Shown: piece after piece, positions 1 through 10,279 of the stretch
Layout: each line of letters begins with the position of its first letter
Position numbering within the stretch: the first letter of the stretch is position 1
Source of the DNA: Dentipellis sp. KUC8613
Lineage: Eukaryota; Basidiomycota; Agaricomycetes; Russulales; Hericiaceae
Direction of reading: 5' to 3'
Assembly (NCBI GenBank): GCA_002286715.1
Contig: NSJX01000138.1
Coordinates: forward strand, 8,266-24,828
DNA: 16,563 nucleotides
The notes under the pieces: model-generated
Told to the model about the DNA's origin: nothing
Seen by the model: only the letters and a program-made list of their open reading frames with translations
Databases searched by the model: none
Translations under genes and position numbers: made by a program

Positions 1-205
1 TGTGCTGTATACATGATTGTTGGGGCTGTTGTACTGTATGCATAGAACATATGGTATATGAAGCTTCTTGAATACCCAGAGCAATCATAGTAATAGCACC
101 ACTAGCACTGTCATAGCTCCAAGAGGAGAGTCTATAGCCTGTCAACATAGAAACCTTACAAGTTATGAAGCACCATATTATAGTAATGGAATTTTTTTTA
201 AGATG
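1..205. other. AT-rich flank beyond the 3' end of the transposase gene
   Basis: No gene is supported here. The stretch is more AT-rich than the transposase exons. It holds short repeats: an 11-base direct repeat AAGTTATGAAG at 160-170 recurs at 278-288, and ATAGTAAT recurs near 87 and 180. A CACTAGCACTG string lies at 100-110. Because Plavaka elements belong to the CACTA group, this could lie near the element's terminus, but I found no matching inverted copy on the other side of the transposase. The call therefore stays a suggestion. Confidence 0.3.
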
Positions 206-352
206 AGTTGGGAGTGGGCTGTCCCAGCCAGGGGAGATATTTCATCCCAGTTCATTATTACTTGGGTGTATAATATTAAGTTATGAAGTCTTGAAGTAAT
301 ATCCCCCCTGGCTGAATCAGATCTGCCGCACTTGTGACGGCCCATTCCCAGC
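206..352. repeat. Imperfect inverted repeat overlapping the transposase stop
   Basis: The plus-strand arm at 206-242 and the minus-strand arm at 352-296 match closely. GTTGGGAGTGGGCTGTC pairs with GCTGGGAATGGGCCGTC, and CAGCCAGGGGAGATATT pairs with CAGCCAGGGGGGATATT. The minus arm carries about 20 extra bases between the two blocks. The spacer is roughly 55 bases. The minus arm encodes the last residues of the transposase (including SWEWAV), and the plus arm read on its own strand encodes the same SWEWAV. It could be a subterminal palindrome of the transposon or a hairpin in the 3' end of the transcript. Which one is not decided by the sequence. Confidence 0.6.
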
Positions 353-3300
353 TAGTGACTTGATAACCGTAGTCTTCACACTCCGAATCGATCTCTGCTT
401 CCGCGTCGATGTCGCTCCCTCTGTCGTCAAGCTGTGGTGAGGTGCCGACGTCGCCCTTATCATTGTCGTCGCAGTACTCTTCGTCAACCTGTCGCCTTAT
501 TGACGTTTCGTCGGCCTCATCCCTGTCGGTTTGTTGCGCTTGACCGCCTTTCATATGCAGACGCTCTGGTGACGTGTACGCAGGTTTCCCGTGTGGCTCT
601 TCAAGCATCCGCTTGTACAGCGGCCATAGACCTTTATGGCCCACGCCGCCTCCGCGGAAACGCATGAACATGTCTCGGTCAACAAATCTGTTGTATGATG
701 ATAGGATCAGGCTCGGGAGCAGAACAATGGTGGATGCTCACATGTTCACATAGAAATACTGCCAGTCAGCATCGTCGCCCTTAGGCCTAGCAATGGAGGG
801 ACCCGGAAGCAGCTCTTCTGTGTGGCCGTGGTGGAATGCGGGGATAAGGTGAGCGGCGCGGATGACGTCCTGAGGATCAAGGAAACCAAAAGCATCTGGA
901 TCACTGCTAGGCACGAAACCAATGCGGGGTAGACGCTGGGCTTGCCATCCTGCTTCACTGTCGATATCTCGGCCGAACCAACGCACCCAGAGAAAATCCA
1001 TGCGTTTTGACTCCACAGGGCCGGCGCCCAAGCCACCAGAATAAGATATATTTACATGAAATACGCCGAGAATGCGAGCATACCAGTATGAGTGGATGGC
1101 ATTTGTACTGGAATCATTGTCATGAGCGAGGACCATGACATCAGCATGGGTTCTTGGGTTGAGTGAATCCTGATTCCGTCGCATGTCATAGCTGGTGTAA
1201 TTGATTCTCAGGACTTTATGACGATAAAGCCTGTTGTTAATAAATTGTAAACCTTCCTGCTCTGTTGTCGAAAATGTTTGTTCTTCGCCTTCGTAGGGTT
1301 CGTTCGATATTCGTCTCAAAAGGTGATCTTTGAGGCGCGTATCGAATCCCTAATACATCCCATGAGTTCTGTCCCGGAAGCGTCAAATGCGAAGCACACG
1401 GGTAAATTTACCGTCAAGGCGATGTCTCCACCATGCGTAGAAAGCCAAGTGGACAGCTCCAAACTGTATCGGGCCGTCCTTGCGATGTGGTAATGTACAT
1501 CAGGCGCCGTCTTTGGAAGAGGTTCTGGTTCAGAGAAGTTCACAATGGCACCCCCGTGCGAGCTTTTGGAATCTTTCGCCAGCTTTGGTGCTTGTAGGTA
1601 CACGTTGTGTAAAAGACGTTCCCGCCGTTGATGCTTGGTAATCTGCATAACGAATCCAGATTTATTCGTTCGTGCGTAAAAGCGTTTGACCCGCCTATGC
1701 TCAAGCTCGCCCTGTGTCATACGCGCTGTCACGTTGGGAATAAAAGAGCGCATAGGAACACGCACTATTTGTGTACTATATATGTCAGAAGGTCCCTTTT
1801 CTAATATTGTCGGCGCGTAATGTCCGAGCGCATGTATCTTGTAGGTGCACAAATTGAACTTGCGGTGCCTTTTGCCGGGCAACGCCGCGTGGGCTTTCTC
1901 TTTTATACCCTTCGCAGCCATTGCTGCAGCTCGCCTTCCACGAGCAGCTTCTTCTTGAGGGAGCTCCATTGTGATGAATGCGCTACATGTTGTTTTGACA
2001 AATTCGCGCAGCGTGAAGCCCAAGACCCTGGTACAATGCTCCAAGGACTTCACCGTAGTTTCCGTATGGAGGCGCAGTTTGGCATATGCATGCCACACGG
2101 CCAAGCAAAACAATAAATCTAGCACCATGCCGTTGTGGGGTTCCGGTAGAAGCCCTTCGAAAACTGGTATGGCGCACTGACGGTCCTGTGAGTACATGCT
2201 AGCAAAAAAACACACACATCGCACCTGAAGTAAATCCTCGAAGTCTCTCCCAGCTAGATTTTTCATTGCGGATGCATTATTACTGAAGCGGCGGATCGTT
2301 GATCGCCCGAATGTTGGGACTTGACGATATCTGCAAGGAATGTCAGCGAGGCTTGGGACGTAAGCATCCCTCACACGCATCATACCTGCTGTTGAGCCTG
2401 TTGATGCAGTCTTCTGCATTGGCGTGTAGAATTCGAAGTAGATGGGTGAAGACGGATTTCCAGACCCCGAGCTCGAACTCATGGAGAAGGTCCGGTACAA
2501 ACATGTCATAGAACTGAAACCCATATTTCGAGAGCCTTTCGGAAAATGCATTCTATATAAAGTCATTAGCCAACTATGCTTCGGAGACGCTTGATACTTA
2601 CCCTTGTGGGTACCCAAGACCTTGAGAAAAGGAGTGACTCAACAAATGTGCTTGATAATGCTTTACCCTTCTCAAAGATCCAAGCTCGAGCCTGCTCAAC
2701 CCAGCTGCGTCGGGGATGGTCGTCAACTCGAGTCTTGCCTCTCCTAAAGTAATCTGCCAATGTTCCTAAGAATTGAATGTGCGGCTTTTGAATGAAGCAG
2801 CGGGGGCATGGACACCGTCCAAGGAAACGCAAACACGCCAGAAGTGTTCTATCATCGTGAGCAGCCCTGCGAAGCCGGATCTGGGAGAAGCGACTCACTT
2901 TTCAGGATAATCGGCCGAGTAAGTAAAAATTCGTGGAAACACTAGCCGCGTAATGCCGTCGGAAAAAACTAGCTTGATGCCATGTTCGTATGCTTCCAGG
3001 AACTCGTCGTCAAGCAGAAGCGTCCATATGGCATGCATGAGATCACGTTTGCAATGGGTAAGGACTGCCTTCGTGGCGCTGATTCCGAATAAGTGACGAT
3101 AGGTGTCTTGTAGTTTGTCGGGTAGCTGCAGGTCATCGGATATCAACATAATCGTACTCACGCGGTGATCCTAATGAACTCACCGAAGGAATATAAGCAA
3201 TATGATGAGCAGCAAACGTCGTTGGCTTCGCTGTGTCGTATTTTGATTGATTGCCTAGCAGTACATATATTGGCCACAGTGTTGAGGTACCAAACTTAGC

Positions 3301-4637
3301 GAGGCTGGTAGAGTCGGACCAAAACATCAACGCCGCGACAACAGTCTCCAGTCCGGATTGCTTGTACTCTTGACGGATTTTTTCATGCTCTCGCAGCATA
3401 GCGTCCGAGTTGTAGATGTCGGTCACAACACGCTCTGGTGCAGCTAAGGGATCTTCCATGGTGCTCGGCCTCCAAAGAAGCTGGAAGGGCGTCAAGTGAA
3501 AGCTTTTCGCAGAGATTTCCTGGAATGCGGACTTGATGACCACAGTGATCGATCTATGGTAAACACCCTCAACTTGGAATTCAGGAGCATTTGTCTCTGA
3601 CGTATTCTGGACCCCCTCCTTTGGTAGCCGTACCCTGACGGATGCCTGCTTCCAGCCAGCGGCTTCGGAGAAAGGCTCTCGGGACACAGGTACACTTGAA
3701 TCCATGGCCTCGTCAAGTCGCCCAAGCTCCCGCGTAGCAGAAAACCCTTTGAAGTCTTCTTGAGTGAAATCATCTGCCAATATGACATCATTCACCAACC
3801 TATCCAGCTCAGTGATGGATTTCGTGTTCGACCCGGAATAGAACCAATTCATGAGACGAAAAATTGACATGTTGAGAAAGGGGGCGAGTGCCCTTTGCTG
3901 AGCTGTGCGAAGCGCGGACACGCCAAACGACGACCACCATGCCCTAGGTCCAGAAGTGTCCGATATTGCTAGGGTCGGGGCATCGCAGACTTCATCAAGC
4001 CCTAGCTGCGATTCTGGGTCATATGAAGGAATGGTGGAGTACAATCTGAAGAGACCGAAGTCATTGGGGGCTGTGGTGATGTGACTCGCAGTGGAGCTGG
4101 AGCTTTGTGGAGTGTCTTCCCGAGATTCCTGCCTACTCCCACTTCCTTCGGACTGAACGGTGCTCGATACAGGATCTTGTGCAGCCGTGATGTTTGGTCG
4201 AAGAAAGGTGGGGATGCCACTTGCAGCGGAGGGTAGGAAGTCGTTGAAGTGTCTCGGAACTCTTCGAGTGCGCCCAGAACGAATTGATACAGTGCTTTTG
4301 TAGACATTGTGCCCCTGGGTGTGTATAGTATGGTTGAGCGGGGATGACTGGTCGGCAGGCTGAAGTTGATTTGAGGTGAACTCAATAGTATCTCAGTATT
4401 CGACCTACTTACCGCATTGATTTGGTCACGGATGGCGTGTCTTGCTACTCGAGGATCTTCTCCCTCGATGCGGCGGTGCTGTGCGGTTATTTGAGTCCTA
4501 GGCAAGGTGGATCGTTCTGCGGCCCGCCGGCGCGCCCCCGCCAACATCGGCTGCCTAGATTTGCATAGCACCTGATGCGTATTGCGCCCGCGCTCTGTAC
4601 CATACGACCTTCCGCAAGCAAGGCATACGAAGGACAT
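276..4637 (-). CDS. Plavaka-type (CACTA-like) DNA transposase, ten exons, apparently intact
   Basis: Proposed exons on the minus strand are 4637-4413, 4359-3184, 3125-2899, 2848-2602, 2552-2386, 2330-2225, 2176-1766, 1711-1412, 1349-742 and 687-276. The nine introns are 48-62 bp, all GT...AG, and the spliced frame is 1292 codons plus stop. The protein begins with a C2HC zinc finger (C5, C8, H21, C25), probably DNA-binding. Blocks that I recognise as typical of Plavaka transposases follow in order: SIFRLMNWFYSGSNTKS, SKYDTAKPTTFAAHHIAYIP, SDGITR...SADYPEK (D523 and D539 are candidate DDE-type acidic residues), CPCPRC near 555-560, FVPDLLHEFELG, RYRQVPTFGRSTIRRF, GELEHRRVKRFYARTNK near 854, and the tail with MDFLWVRWFGRD and MFMRFRGGGVGHK. 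The role would be cut-and-paste transposition in the nucleus. An upstream in-frame ATG at 4673 would add 12 hydrophobic residues. I prefer 4637 because it puts the zinc finger at the N terminus, as in relatives. Acceptor choices are inferred and not proven. Confidence 0.9.
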
Positions 4638-4673
4638 GACGATGAAAGTGACGATTGATAAGGGTAGCTTCAT

Positions 4674-5570
4674 ACTAAAGGGAGAACTTGAATCTCGACA
4701 GCCTTGGTGAGTTGCGAGCCTGGTTTTTGTGGACGGGGCCTGCCAGTGGAGCGCTGATATATGATGTTTGTAAACCGTAGGGGGTCACCGGCCTCGATGC
4801 AACCCCGAAGCTTATTGAAGCGTTTGCTCAGGATAAATAGGGTATACTAGCACGCCGATGCCAGGCCTTGCTCGTGAGATCGCTGATCGATCGGCGACCA
4901 GGATCTTCGTATGCGGATTGCCGGGAAACCGAAAGGATTGTTGCTGTAGTAGAGGACTCGGGACGTGACATGCCGCGCACTGGCAGGCATGATGATGATG
5001 GTGCTACATTTACTAACCCAACGCAAACCCAAGGGGGTACCGGGGGAAATGAGTGGAGCACGAATCATGATCAGACAGGAGTTGTTGATAGCCATTTACT
5101 TACTAACTGAGCGGCCTACCTGCGACCCGGGTGTTTTTTCCTGGCTTGACTTCTGACGACACAGACCAACTTCAAAACGTCGAGATGAAACTGATACATG
5201 AGGGGATGAGAGGAAACAGGAAATGTGGGAAACCTCAGTGCGTTCTGCCCTTCGGTGCCGGTCCTGCAGTCCAGCTGTCGTCACGGTGGACCGCTGCTAC
5301 TTTGACGCTGACTCGGGCGCCACCATTGAGCTAGTCCGTCGCAAAAGCTTTGGCTTGCTGCACTCGCTTAGGCTTCTGCTTCACAGTTTGAGGCATGCGA
5401 CATGTATTGCGAAGGTAATCGTACGATCGATGAACACAATGGCAAAGCGGAGCTACTCATACACGTTATACAACCAAATATTTCCCCTGATCCAAGTCCG
5501 CGATTCAATGGTTCTCCATGCCACTATGATGGACAGTTAACACGAGGAAATACATGATAAAAAGCACGTA
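4674..5570. other. Gene-free stretch 5' of the transposase
   Basis: Several short open frames exist on both strands, but none shows splice-linked continuation, a recognisable motif or coding-like composition. A weak TATA-like element lies on the minus strand at 4763-4756, about 120 bases before the transposase start, and could belong to its promoter. The second end of the transposon should lie here or further right. I could not find an inverted copy of the left-flank sequences. Confidence 0.35.
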
Positions 5571-5690
5571 CTACGCGGCCCACTTCTTGGCGGCCTCCCG
5601 CCATTGGCTGTTGCCGGTGACGTCGTCATGGAGAATCCGCGCCATTGTTTTTGCCTCATTGCTGATGCTGGCACGAACATGATGATTTGG
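5571..5690 (-). other. Possible displaced C-terminal exon of the membrane-protein gene
   Basis: Read on the minus strand, this stretch gives a coding-looking tail ending in TMARILHDDVTGNSQWREAA and then a stop at 5573-5571. It follows an AACAG acceptor-like sequence and lies just downstream of the exon that ends at 5713. A GTGAG donor sits inside that exon's last codons. Joining the two does not give this frame: the donor is phase 1, while the tail needs phase 0. Either the true splice differs or a small indel has put the tail out of frame. The alternative is a chance open frame. Confidence 0.35.
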
Positions 5691-5712
5691 CTGTTGAGAC
5701 TTTGTACCCCAC

Positions 5713-7264
5713 TTATGTTCTTCTAGAACCATTCTCACCTAAAGGGTTGATCAACAAACTGCTGAGGGAAAGGAGAGCAACGGTGCTCACGATAACGGCT
5801 GCTAAGCACCATGCCAGAAACGGCACGGATTCCGCGAACTCATTGAGGAGACCCGATTTGGTGGGGAAGACATCGAGCCCCCTCCCGTAGCACTTCACCA
5901 AGGAGCGCACGCTCCGCGTCGGCGCCGTACGGGCCAGTTCATCGGTTCCGAAGTACCAGATCATGAAACAAAGTTGGAATACGGTCGGGTTGCAAAAGTC
6001 GCCTTGGGGGGCTTTCTATCAGAATAGATGGTGAAATCTGGACACAATCGCAATGGCTTTCGAAAATTTTACTCACGGTAATCGGGTGGAGGGAGTGAAG
6101 ATAGTTGTTACCGGCCAGGAGAGTGTGAATGGTATCCGAGACCTGCTGCACGTTGGGCTCCTGCCCGTCGTGAAGGCGCCACAGCGCGTAACCCTTGTCT
6201 CGATGATCCGGATCGATGGGTTGATGGTTGTTACCTAACCGGGGTACGACGAACTTTTCCGCGAGAGTAAACATGTGCGCTGACGATCTATGCAAGTTCG
6301 AAGAACACTATTCTCGTGTCAGACAGCTCCGCCAGCAGGCTACATGAATGTACTTACAGCGGTCATATATGACTCGCTACCTAATACGGCCGCTATGAAG
6401 ACAATTCATTAAGGGACTCGCCTTAAAGCAAGTTACGGTGAAAAACTTACGCGACACGTTCGGACGATGTTCAGACCTCGCTAGCGGCAGGTCCTCCCAC
6501 ATAGTTAAAAACATTTGCTTGGCGAGTCTTTTATATCCGGCTTCGCTCAGAAGACTTCCGTCGAGGGCGGCGGCCGCTTGCGCCCTGTCGCGGACGCACC
6601 AAAGGAATCTCCCGGAGGGCAGATGGGTCGCCGAAAGTCGATACACGCTGTAGACTCCGTCACTGTTGGACGCGTGAGTATCGGTCGTGGCCACACTAGC
6701 GTTGTCCATGAGGACTGCGTTGTTGCTGAAGCTCAAGACTGCCTCTGGATACACTACGGATATGGTCGTCAGAGAGATGAGCATGGATGAACTGACGGGC
6801 TTACGGTACTCCGGCAGGGAGGGCGGGGCGGGGACATTGCCTATGACCTGATCGACTGGCTCCAGTTGAAAATGGGCGTTGGGGGGAGCGATCTGGTTGA
6901 AGGTGAATTGCTGCACGAATGCTTCATCATTATCGAGGTTCCACTGCATGTCGACGGGAGAGGAGATGTTGGATTGAGCGTCCCCTCCTACCAGTCCTTC
7001 TTAAATATCTGCTTGCCGTTTGGAATATTTTATTGTGCGGCGCGCACGCGACCCTCGTTATGAAGGTACCGTAGTCTATGCGGCCAAAACAGCAGGTTGC
7101 AGACAAGGCAACACTGTCCCACAGAATGTCACCCCACACTCATCCGATAAGGAGGAGACGAAGAGACGTCAGAGAAGTCTGAATAGCACTTGCCTTCGAA
7201 CTTACGGAATTCACCACGGGAGCCGACCAGCCTGCTGAATGGAACCAGATCGGTCACGTTTGCC
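5713..7264 (-). pseudogene. Membrane-anchored protein of unknown function, probably decaying
   Basis: Minus-strand exons with good introns are 7264-7206, 7138 to about 7000, a segment ending at 6451, 6392-6358, 6307-6077 and 6015-5713. The four introns after 7206, 6451, 6358 and 6077 are 67, 58, 50 and 61 bp and keep the frame. Readable blocks include RIDYGTFITRVACA, SNISSPVDMQWNLDND, YRLSATHLPSGRFLWCVRD, and near the end IWYFGTDELART followed by a hydrophobic segment (FLAWCLAAVIVSTVALLSL) consistent with one C-terminal membrane span. From memory this resembles a large uncharacterised family of agaricomycete membrane proteins with an extracellular or luminal domain. I know no function for it. 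The exon starting at 7138 and the one ending at 6451 are in different frames around 7000, and no splice pair that keeps TFITRVACA joins them. A one-base frameshift is likely. No convincing N-terminal exon was found. The tandem array begins just upstream. Confidence 0.5.
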
Positions 7265-7284
7265 CTGACAGAAAATTGCACGTG

Positions 7285-8580
7285 TCGGAACTCACCGCTG
7301 AAGTAGACGTCCTATACCGGCGCTGATGCTTCTCGAATACGCCGCTTCGCCTGCGTGCAAGGGGGAGGCGATAGGGTGGGAGGGGAACGTCACTTTGTCG
7401 ATCGGCGAGGCTCGTCCAGCCTACCCCGTACATAATATGGATTACCTCCATTCACGGAGCATGTGCAACCTCTCTGAATAGTCCACCGCCCTTGGTGACT
7501 CTTTTCCACGCGGGCAGAGGGCTTCACGGCGATTGCTTCTCGAATACGGCGGTTCATCTGTTGCTGGGACAGATGGGCATGATGTGGACATCCATGATTC
7601 GATTGGGGTGCCTTCGAGTCCCTGCAGCACCGCCAGATAAGTTGACGTTTTCCCCGGCAAACGGCTGCAGCTGCACGAATCGGAACTCACCGCTGAAGTA
7701 GACATCCTATACCGGCGCTGATGCTTCTCGACGACGCCGCTTTGCCTGCGTGCAAGGGGGAGGCGATAGGGTGGGAGGGAAACGTCACTTTGTCGATCGG
7801 CGAGGCTCGTCCAGCCTACCCCGTACATAATATGGATTACCTCCATTCACGGAGCGTGTGCAACCTCTCTGAATAGCCCACCGCCCTTGGTGACTCTTTT
7901 CCACGCGGGCAGAGGGCTTCACGGCGATTGCTTCTCGAATACGGCGGTTCATCTGTTGCTGGGACAGATGGGCATGATGTGGACATCCATGATTCGATTG
8001 GGGTGCCTTCGAGTCCTTGCAGCACCGCCAGATGAGTTGACGTTTTCCCCGGCAAACGGCTGCAGCTGCACGAATCGGAACTCACCGCTGAAGTAGACGT
8101 CCTATACCGGCGCTGATGCTTCTCGACGACGCCGCTTTGCCTGCGTGCAAGGGGGAGGCGATAGGGTGGGAGGGAAACGTCACTTTGTCGATCGGCGAGG
8201 CTCGTCCAGCCTACCCCGTACATAATATGGATTACCTCCATTCACGGAGCGTGTGCAATCTCTCTGAATAGTCCACCGCCCTTGGTAACTCTTTCCACGT
8301 GGGCAGAGGGCTTCACGGCGATTGCTTCTCGAATACGGCGGTTCATCTGTTGCTGGGACAGATGGGCATGATGTGGACATTCATGATTCGATTGGGGTGC
8401 CTTCGAGTCCTTGCAGCACCGCCAGATAAGTTGACGTTTTCCCCGGCAAACGGCTGCAGCTGCACGGATCGGAACTTACCGCTGAAGTAGACGTCTTATA
8501 CCGGCGCTGATGCTTCTCGACGCCGCCGCTTTGCCTGCTTGCAAGGGTAGGAGGGAGACGTCACTGTTTCGATTGGGGAG
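7285..8580. repeat. Tandem array of a 395-bp unit (three full copies plus a partial fourth)
   Basis: The same sequence, starting TCGGAACTCACCGCTGAAG, begins at 7285, 7680, 8075 and 8469, giving periods of 395, 395 and 394 bp. Copies 1 and 2 differ at only about ten positions by eye. The fourth copy diverges after about 110 bases. Copy 3 has lost one base near 8291. Each unit contains two related blocks about 206 bp apart (GATGCTTCTCGAATACGCCG at 7325 and GATTGCTTCTCGAATACGGC at 7531), so the unit itself looks like an old dimer. On the minus strand each unit is almost entirely open (about 134 codons) with a stop at the junction, and carries splice-like signals: CACGCAG before GRLLQR and GTGAGT after it. 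Coding status is undecided. Confidence 0.93.
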
Positions 8581-8667
8581 CGGAGGCTTATCCAACCTAC
8601 CACGATCATTCAGGTAGCTTGCCTTCATCCACCATGCGGGGGTGCAATTTAGCACGGAGATCATCAT

Positions 8668-9086
8668 TCATGCTTCTAGCCTATTGCGCGGCGACTGTTT
8701 ATTGAATATAATGGCGTGAATCATGCTCCAGGAGTCATCTGGTGCCGCTCTGTCCTGCTTTTCGCGTTTGGGAGCAGCGAGGAGCCCATGAAGGAATACC
8801 GGTGGAGGTATCACGACGGGATAGGTGATGACCAGGTTCCGCTCTTGTTGGAAAGTCTGCGAACCCACATCATGCGAGCAATCTAGAATTAGCATGGATG
8901 CGTATAGTTACCTGCGGATGCAGAAGGCGGTCGACGCCCCCTGAAGGAATCTCGAACCTCTGCATCAACCTGAGCACCCTCCTTCGGAACTTGCTTCCAT
9001 CAGTCGGACTCCTGTCGGATTTCCCCGACCTGTAGGCGTCCTAATGCGGGTTCTCGACCATTATGGAACGGTGGCTTGAGCTTCAT
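8668..9086 (-). CDS. Small three-exon gene of unknown function, possibly frameshifted
   Basis: Exons on the minus strand are 9086-9030, 8959-8912 and 8856-8668. The introns are 70 and 55 bp, both phase 0 with GT...AG ends, and the second has a CTAAT branch-like site. The spliced frame begins at ATG 9086 and gives 97 residues, with blocks GGVDRLLHPQ and YPVVIPPPVFLHGLLAAPKR. I do not recognise the family. It has no obvious signal peptide, membrane span or cysteine motif and looks like a soluble protein. Immediately after the stop a second frame (8671 to 8606) reads like continued coding sequence (MNDDLRAKLHPRMVDEG...), which suggests that the protein once extended further and lost or gained a base near 8670. 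It lies between the tandem array and a divergent plus-strand promoter at 9233. Confidence 0.4.
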
Positions 9087-9232
9087 AAGAATCACACTTA
9101 CTGAAATGGTTTGATGAAATTCACGTCGGCTCAGGACTCTACCAGGAAAGCTGAAAGAAAGGGTGGCTACTACTGGGATAATCTGTGGATTCTACTCTGA
9201 AGTGACAGATCCAGCGAACAGAGGACGTCAAG

Positions 9233-9263
9233 CACGTGATATTATGTAAGAAGAATATATAAA
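9233..9263 (+). promoter_or_regulatory. TATA-box promoter with an upstream CACGTG box
   Basis: TATATAAA at 9256-9263 lies about 75 bases before the ATG at 9339. That spacing would place a transcription start near 9290 and leave a short leader. A palindromic CACGTG (E-box, the kind of site bound by bHLH factors) sits at 9233-9238. The start codon has an A at -3. Assignment rests on sequence pattern and position only. Confidence 0.5.
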
Positions 9264-9338
9264 CCCGATCGGTGACAATAACCACATTGTAAAGTACTAC
9301 TTACCTGCCAGTTCAATCCACCTACTCCATTTTCCAAT

Positions 9339-10075
9339 ATGCCGTCCATCCACACTCGTCAGTCTCGGTCATCAAATTCGTCTACGAAGAACCGGATTAC
9401 AGCTTTGTTCGGCAAGGTGGCTCGCATTCCGGGACACTACGTCTCGTCTGTCGTTGATAACCAGGGCCAAACTGGTCCGCCTCTACCTTCACCTCCGCCC
9501 CCGCCTCTTCCCCTCCCCGCCGACAACCAGCCTTCATCTCAAGTGCATCGTGTATCACCCACGTCACCAACGTTTGATCCGGCTGCCCTCAATCTCCTTT
9601 CGTTCGATGTGCAATCGCGGCTGTCTACGCCGAGTCTCGATATGAATCCCGACAGTTTCCTTGATATTGTGACCGGGGATGGTACTGAAAGATTAACTGG
9701 GGTAAGATTCTCTGCACCTTGGCTTCCGATAATTTCTCACAGGTATTTCAGATGCATGACATCGACGAGCTTCTCAAGATCCCACTATTCCCTCGCTCGA
9801 CGGACGAAATCCGAAATGTTTTTCGGCTCGCCGAATTGATCCACGATCAGCGGTCTTCGCGGATGCATGTGGCAGAAGTCGGGATGCTACACTGCAAGAT
9901 TTTGGCTGATTTATGGGCCCGAGAACTGGAAGTGGCGACGTCGGATGTCAACCAGGCGGAGATAGGTATGCGCGTCCTGCGCTCGATTATGCAATATCCG
10001 AGCGCTGCAGATGTTGGTGCCGACCAGTCGTTGGTCCAAGGCGGCCCGGGTGAGGGAGGACATGTCAAGGGATAG
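9339..10075 (+). CDS. Two-exon gene for a small protein of unknown function
   Basis: Exon 1 is 9339-9701. The intron starts GTAAGA at 9702 and ends either at 9742 (41 bp) or, more typically for size, after TTTCAG at 9751 (50 bp). Exon 2 runs to the TAG at 10073-10075. Both acceptors keep the frame and give about 228 or 231 residues. The first 60 or so residues are Ser/Arg-rich, then comes a proline run (PLPSPPPPPLPLP). The second half is rich in charged and aliphatic residues and looks helical (MHDIDELLKIPLF, then AEVGMLHCKILADLW). There is no signal peptide, membrane span or zinc motif. I do not recognise the family. A clear TATA promoter supports it being a real transcribed gene. Confidence 0.55.
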
Positions 10076-10279
10076 TCCCCACTATTACACGAATTCATTA
10101 GGAACGAGCTTTACATCTTTGTCTTTTTCGTGTCACTCTTTTGCTACATGCCTTGTTTCGCTTCTCATGGCAGTTCACACGGCCACTATCCAGTCGCGCG
10201 CACTACATGCATATATGATACTATCCTGTCCTCAACATTGACATACATTGTTGTCGTTCAATTGAATATCGAATGGCTA

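Noticed and set aside
68..286. 72-codon plus-strand open frame at the left edge
   Set aside because: Its only notable part (SWEWAV) comes from the inverted repeat. The rest is AT-rich and shows no gene features.
4638..4673. Hydrophobic 12-residue N-terminal extension on the transposase, signal-peptide-like
   Set aside because: A nuclear transposase should not be secreted. Starting at the next ATG places the zinc finger at the N terminus as in relatives, so the extension is probably leader sequence.
4828..5540. Several overlapping open frames of 60-105 codons on both strands
   Set aside because: None has splice-linked neighbours, a motif or coding-like composition. They look like chance frames.
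7265..7295. Intron linking the last tandem unit (GRLLQR) to the membrane-protein exon at 7264
   Set aside because: The phases fit, but the intron would be only 31 bases, shorter than any other here, so I did not use it to extend the gene.
7442..8241. Repeated 134-codon minus-strand open frames and 69-codon plus-strand frames within the tandem array
   Set aside because: They recur only because the 395-bp unit recurs and is GC-rich with few stops. The period is not a multiple of three, and no start, motif or family match supports independent genes.
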